DNA of 64,000 nucleotides, from positions 1-64,000 of the forward strand of contig CAYYPK010000027.1 in NCBI GenBank assembly GCA_964473525.1, given 5' to 3'. Numbering within the stretch: position 1 is the first letter of the stretch; the number at the start of each line of letters is the position of its first letter. The DNA comes from GCA-2687025 sp964473525. Lineage in GTDB: Bacteria > Poribacteria > WGA-4E > GCA-2687025. The translations under genes were made by a program, and so were the position numbers. The notes beneath the pieces were generated by a model. The model was not told the DNA's origin. It saw nothing but the letters and a program-made list of their open reading frames with translations, and did no database searches. Shown in pieces: positions 62,708 to 64,000 of this stretch.

Positions 62708-63655
62708 ATGTGCCGGATAGCTGTAGCAGTGTACGGATTGGTCTTCGCCTTGGCGGCGTGGACCGGGTGCGGCGGCCAGAAAGCCATACCCGTCATGGAA
62801 GCGCCCACCGGCGATGCAGCCGCGGTGGACGCAGCCGCGATGCTGGCGGCCGCGGCCGAAGCCACCGGGGCCGAGGCCAGCGCGGCCGAGGAGCCAGCGG
62901 CGGACGCGCCCACCCAGGCGCCCGAGGCGGATCCGATGGAAGACGTCATGGAGCGTTACGACGCCCTCGAGGCGACCGTGGATCAGCTCATGGCTGACGT
63001 GGACACGCTGGGCGCTGGTCAGACGGTATTCCAGGCGGAGCTGCGCTCACTCGAAGGCCGAGTCGAGGGCGTAGAGAGCAGCGTCGAGGGGATGGCGGAG
63101 CGCATTCTCACGCGTTTCGACAACTTCGACGCGGAGATCGCGCGCATACGCGAAGGCATCGCAAGCGCACCCCCGTCAGTCGCCGCGGCGCCGCGTGTCG
63201 CGCCACCTGTTCCTCAGAGTGACCCTACGCCGGAAGGCCCGACGCGCGATGTGGAGGCTGAGGTGGCGCTGCAAGTGGACGCATGGCGCCAGGCGTGGGA
63301 GGCCCGAGACATTGGCGCGTATGTGGCGACATACCAGGAGTACGCCTCCATCAATCGGTATGGTCTGAGCGAGGGCGCCGCCGGTCGCAAGCGATCCCTC
63401 AACGTGGCCGGTCTACGCACGCGGATGGAGCGCCTGGTGCGGCAGTACGCGCGCATGGAGGTGCTGGTGCGTGGGTTCCGCGTCGTCGCCGAGGAAGGCC
63501 GAATGGTCGCGACGTTCCAGCAGGACTTCAGCGCCTGGGCGCGAGCCGGTGACCTCAAGCCTGCCTACACCGACAAGGGCATCAAGACGCTGGCATTCGT
63601 CGAGCAGGACGGCGGCTGGCTCATAATCAAAGAAGACTGGGTGCCCGTCCAGTAG
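62708..63655 (+). CDS. Probable lipoprotein with coiled coil and NTF2-like (Cds6-type) C-terminal domain
   Basis: 315 residues from the ATG at 62708 (GGAGAGG about 10 nt upstream). The longer frame before it is Arg-rich and unconvincing. The N-terminus is a short signal ending AAWTGCGG, a plausible though non-ideal lipobox. An Ala/Glu/Pro-rich linker (about 30-80) and a coiled coil (about 80-155) follow. The last ~115 residues (from AEVALQVDAWRQAWEARDIGAYVATY) have the pattern of the NTF2-like domain at the end of Cds6/L,D-transpeptidase-related proteins: W-Ax-D-YxxxY, then MVATFQQDF and a KTLAFVEQDGGWLIIKEDW ending. No catalytic residues seen. An envelope role is inferred. Confidence 0.75.
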   Translation: MCRIAVAVYGLVFALAAWTGCGGQKAIPVMEAPTGDAAAVDAAAMLAAAAEATGAEASAAEEPAADAPTQAPEADPMEDVMERYDALEATVDQLMADVDTLGAGQTVFQAELRSLEGRVEGVESSVEGMAERILTRFDNFDAEIARIREGIASAPPSVAAAPRVAPPVPQSDPTPEGPTRDVEAEVALQVDAWRQAWEARDIGAYVATYQEYASINRYGLSEGAAGRKRSLNVAGLRTRMERLVRQYARMEVLVRGFRVVAEEGRMVATFQQDFSAWARAGDLKPAYTDKGIKTLAFVEQDGGWLIIKEDWVPVQ

Positions 63656-63672
63656 CTGGCGCGGGCGGCCCG

Positions 63673-64000
63673 ATGTCATCCCACACTGAACAGCCGATGG
63701 CCCTCGAGTTCGTCGCGACGGCGGAGGACGAGGGTCGTCGGCTTGATGTCGCGTTGGCGGCGCGGCTCCCAGAGCGTTCCCGATCACAGATCCAGCAGCA
63801 CGTCCGGGACGGCGATGTTGCCGTCGACGGGCGCTCACGAAGGCCAAGTTGGCGGCTTTCCGCCGGGGCCCGCGTGGTCGCGGCCGTCCCACCTGCCATC
63901 GTCCGCCGCGTCGACCCAGAGCCAATACCTCTCGATATCGCCTACTCCGACGACGACGTGCTCGTCGTGCGGAAGCCTGCGGGTATGGTGGTGCATCCAA
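63673..64000 (+). CDS. RluD-family 23S rRNA pseudouridine synthase (5' part, cut by window end)
   Basis: The frame is open from the ATG at 63673 to the window end (109 codons); an in-frame ATG at 63697 is the alternative start. An S4-like RNA-binding domain (EGRRLDVALAARLPERSRSQIQQ, DGDVAVDGRSRRPSWRLSAGARV) is followed by the first strand of the catalytic domain IAYSDDDVLVVRKPAGMVVHP, the family motif that precedes the catalytic Asp (not reached here). It modifies uridines in 23S rRNA (RluC/RluD type). It starts 17 nt after the lipoprotein gene. Confidence 0.88.
   Translation, partial: MSSHTEQPMALEFVATAEDEGRRLDVALAARLPERSRSQIQQHVRDGDVAVDGRSRRPSWRLSAGARVVAAVPPAIVRRVDPEPIPLDIAYSDDDVLVVRKPAGMVVHP

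Overview
The window comes from a high-GC Gram-negative (two-membrane) bacterium. The envelope genes point that way: a Wzi-type outer-membrane barrel, a PorV-like barrel, an Mla phospholipid transporter, and several very large secreted proteins. Three of those proteins end in an almost identical C-terminal domain that opens with a PNYPNPFNPETW(I/M)PF motif and ends in a short basic-hydrophobic tail, the type IX-secretion/FlgD-like sorting domain. In my recollection this flavour of the motif is typical of Candidatus Poribacteria and related FCB lineages. That placement is an inference from motif style, not from a marker-gene tree.

Layout. 1-440: a minus-strand tRNA operon, Thr(TGT)-Tyr(GTA)-Gly(TCC), with a near-perfect promoter. 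441-11521: an AccA-like fragment, then a probable minus-strand operon of a 2874-residue Ig-domain surface protein, a PorV-like barrel and a LysM/coiled-coil envelope protein. 11877-23573: a 3898-residue protein built from about thirty IPT/TIG-like repeats. 24046-38900: a surface-polysaccharide region on the minus strand (Wzz, Wzi, a six-repeat sorted protein, two sulfotransferases, glycosyltransferase, O-antigen polymerase/ligase, flippase, methyltransferase, epimerase and UDP-sulfoquinovose synthase). Together these suggest a polymer carrying sulfate esters and/or sulfonated sugars. 39105-43782: a membrane b-type/pentaheme c-type cytochrome translationally coupled to an FG-GAP/ASPIC/TPR protein. 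43808-46901: a small membrane protein, a catalytically degenerate SNase-like protein and a Tat-exported sulfatase. 47005-49870: a three-gene GAF kinase/receiver/membrane-protein cassette. 49877-53058: a decayed tRNA-Gly copy and an intact tRNA-Gly(CCC) flank a PQQ-type beta-propeller gene.

53309-64000 is mostly housekeeping on the plus strand: rpsF, ssb, rplI (without rpsR), dnaB, mlaEFD-like genes, radA, a further sorted secreted protein on the minus strand, a lipoprotein, and the start of an RluD-type pseudouridine synthase cut by the window edge. The MlaD-like protein appears to carry its own C-terminal beta-barrel, which would let one polypeptide bridge the envelope.

No CRISPR array, insertion sequence, integrase or phage gene was recognised. 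Gene calls rest on reading the translations and recalling family motifs. No database search or structure prediction was run.
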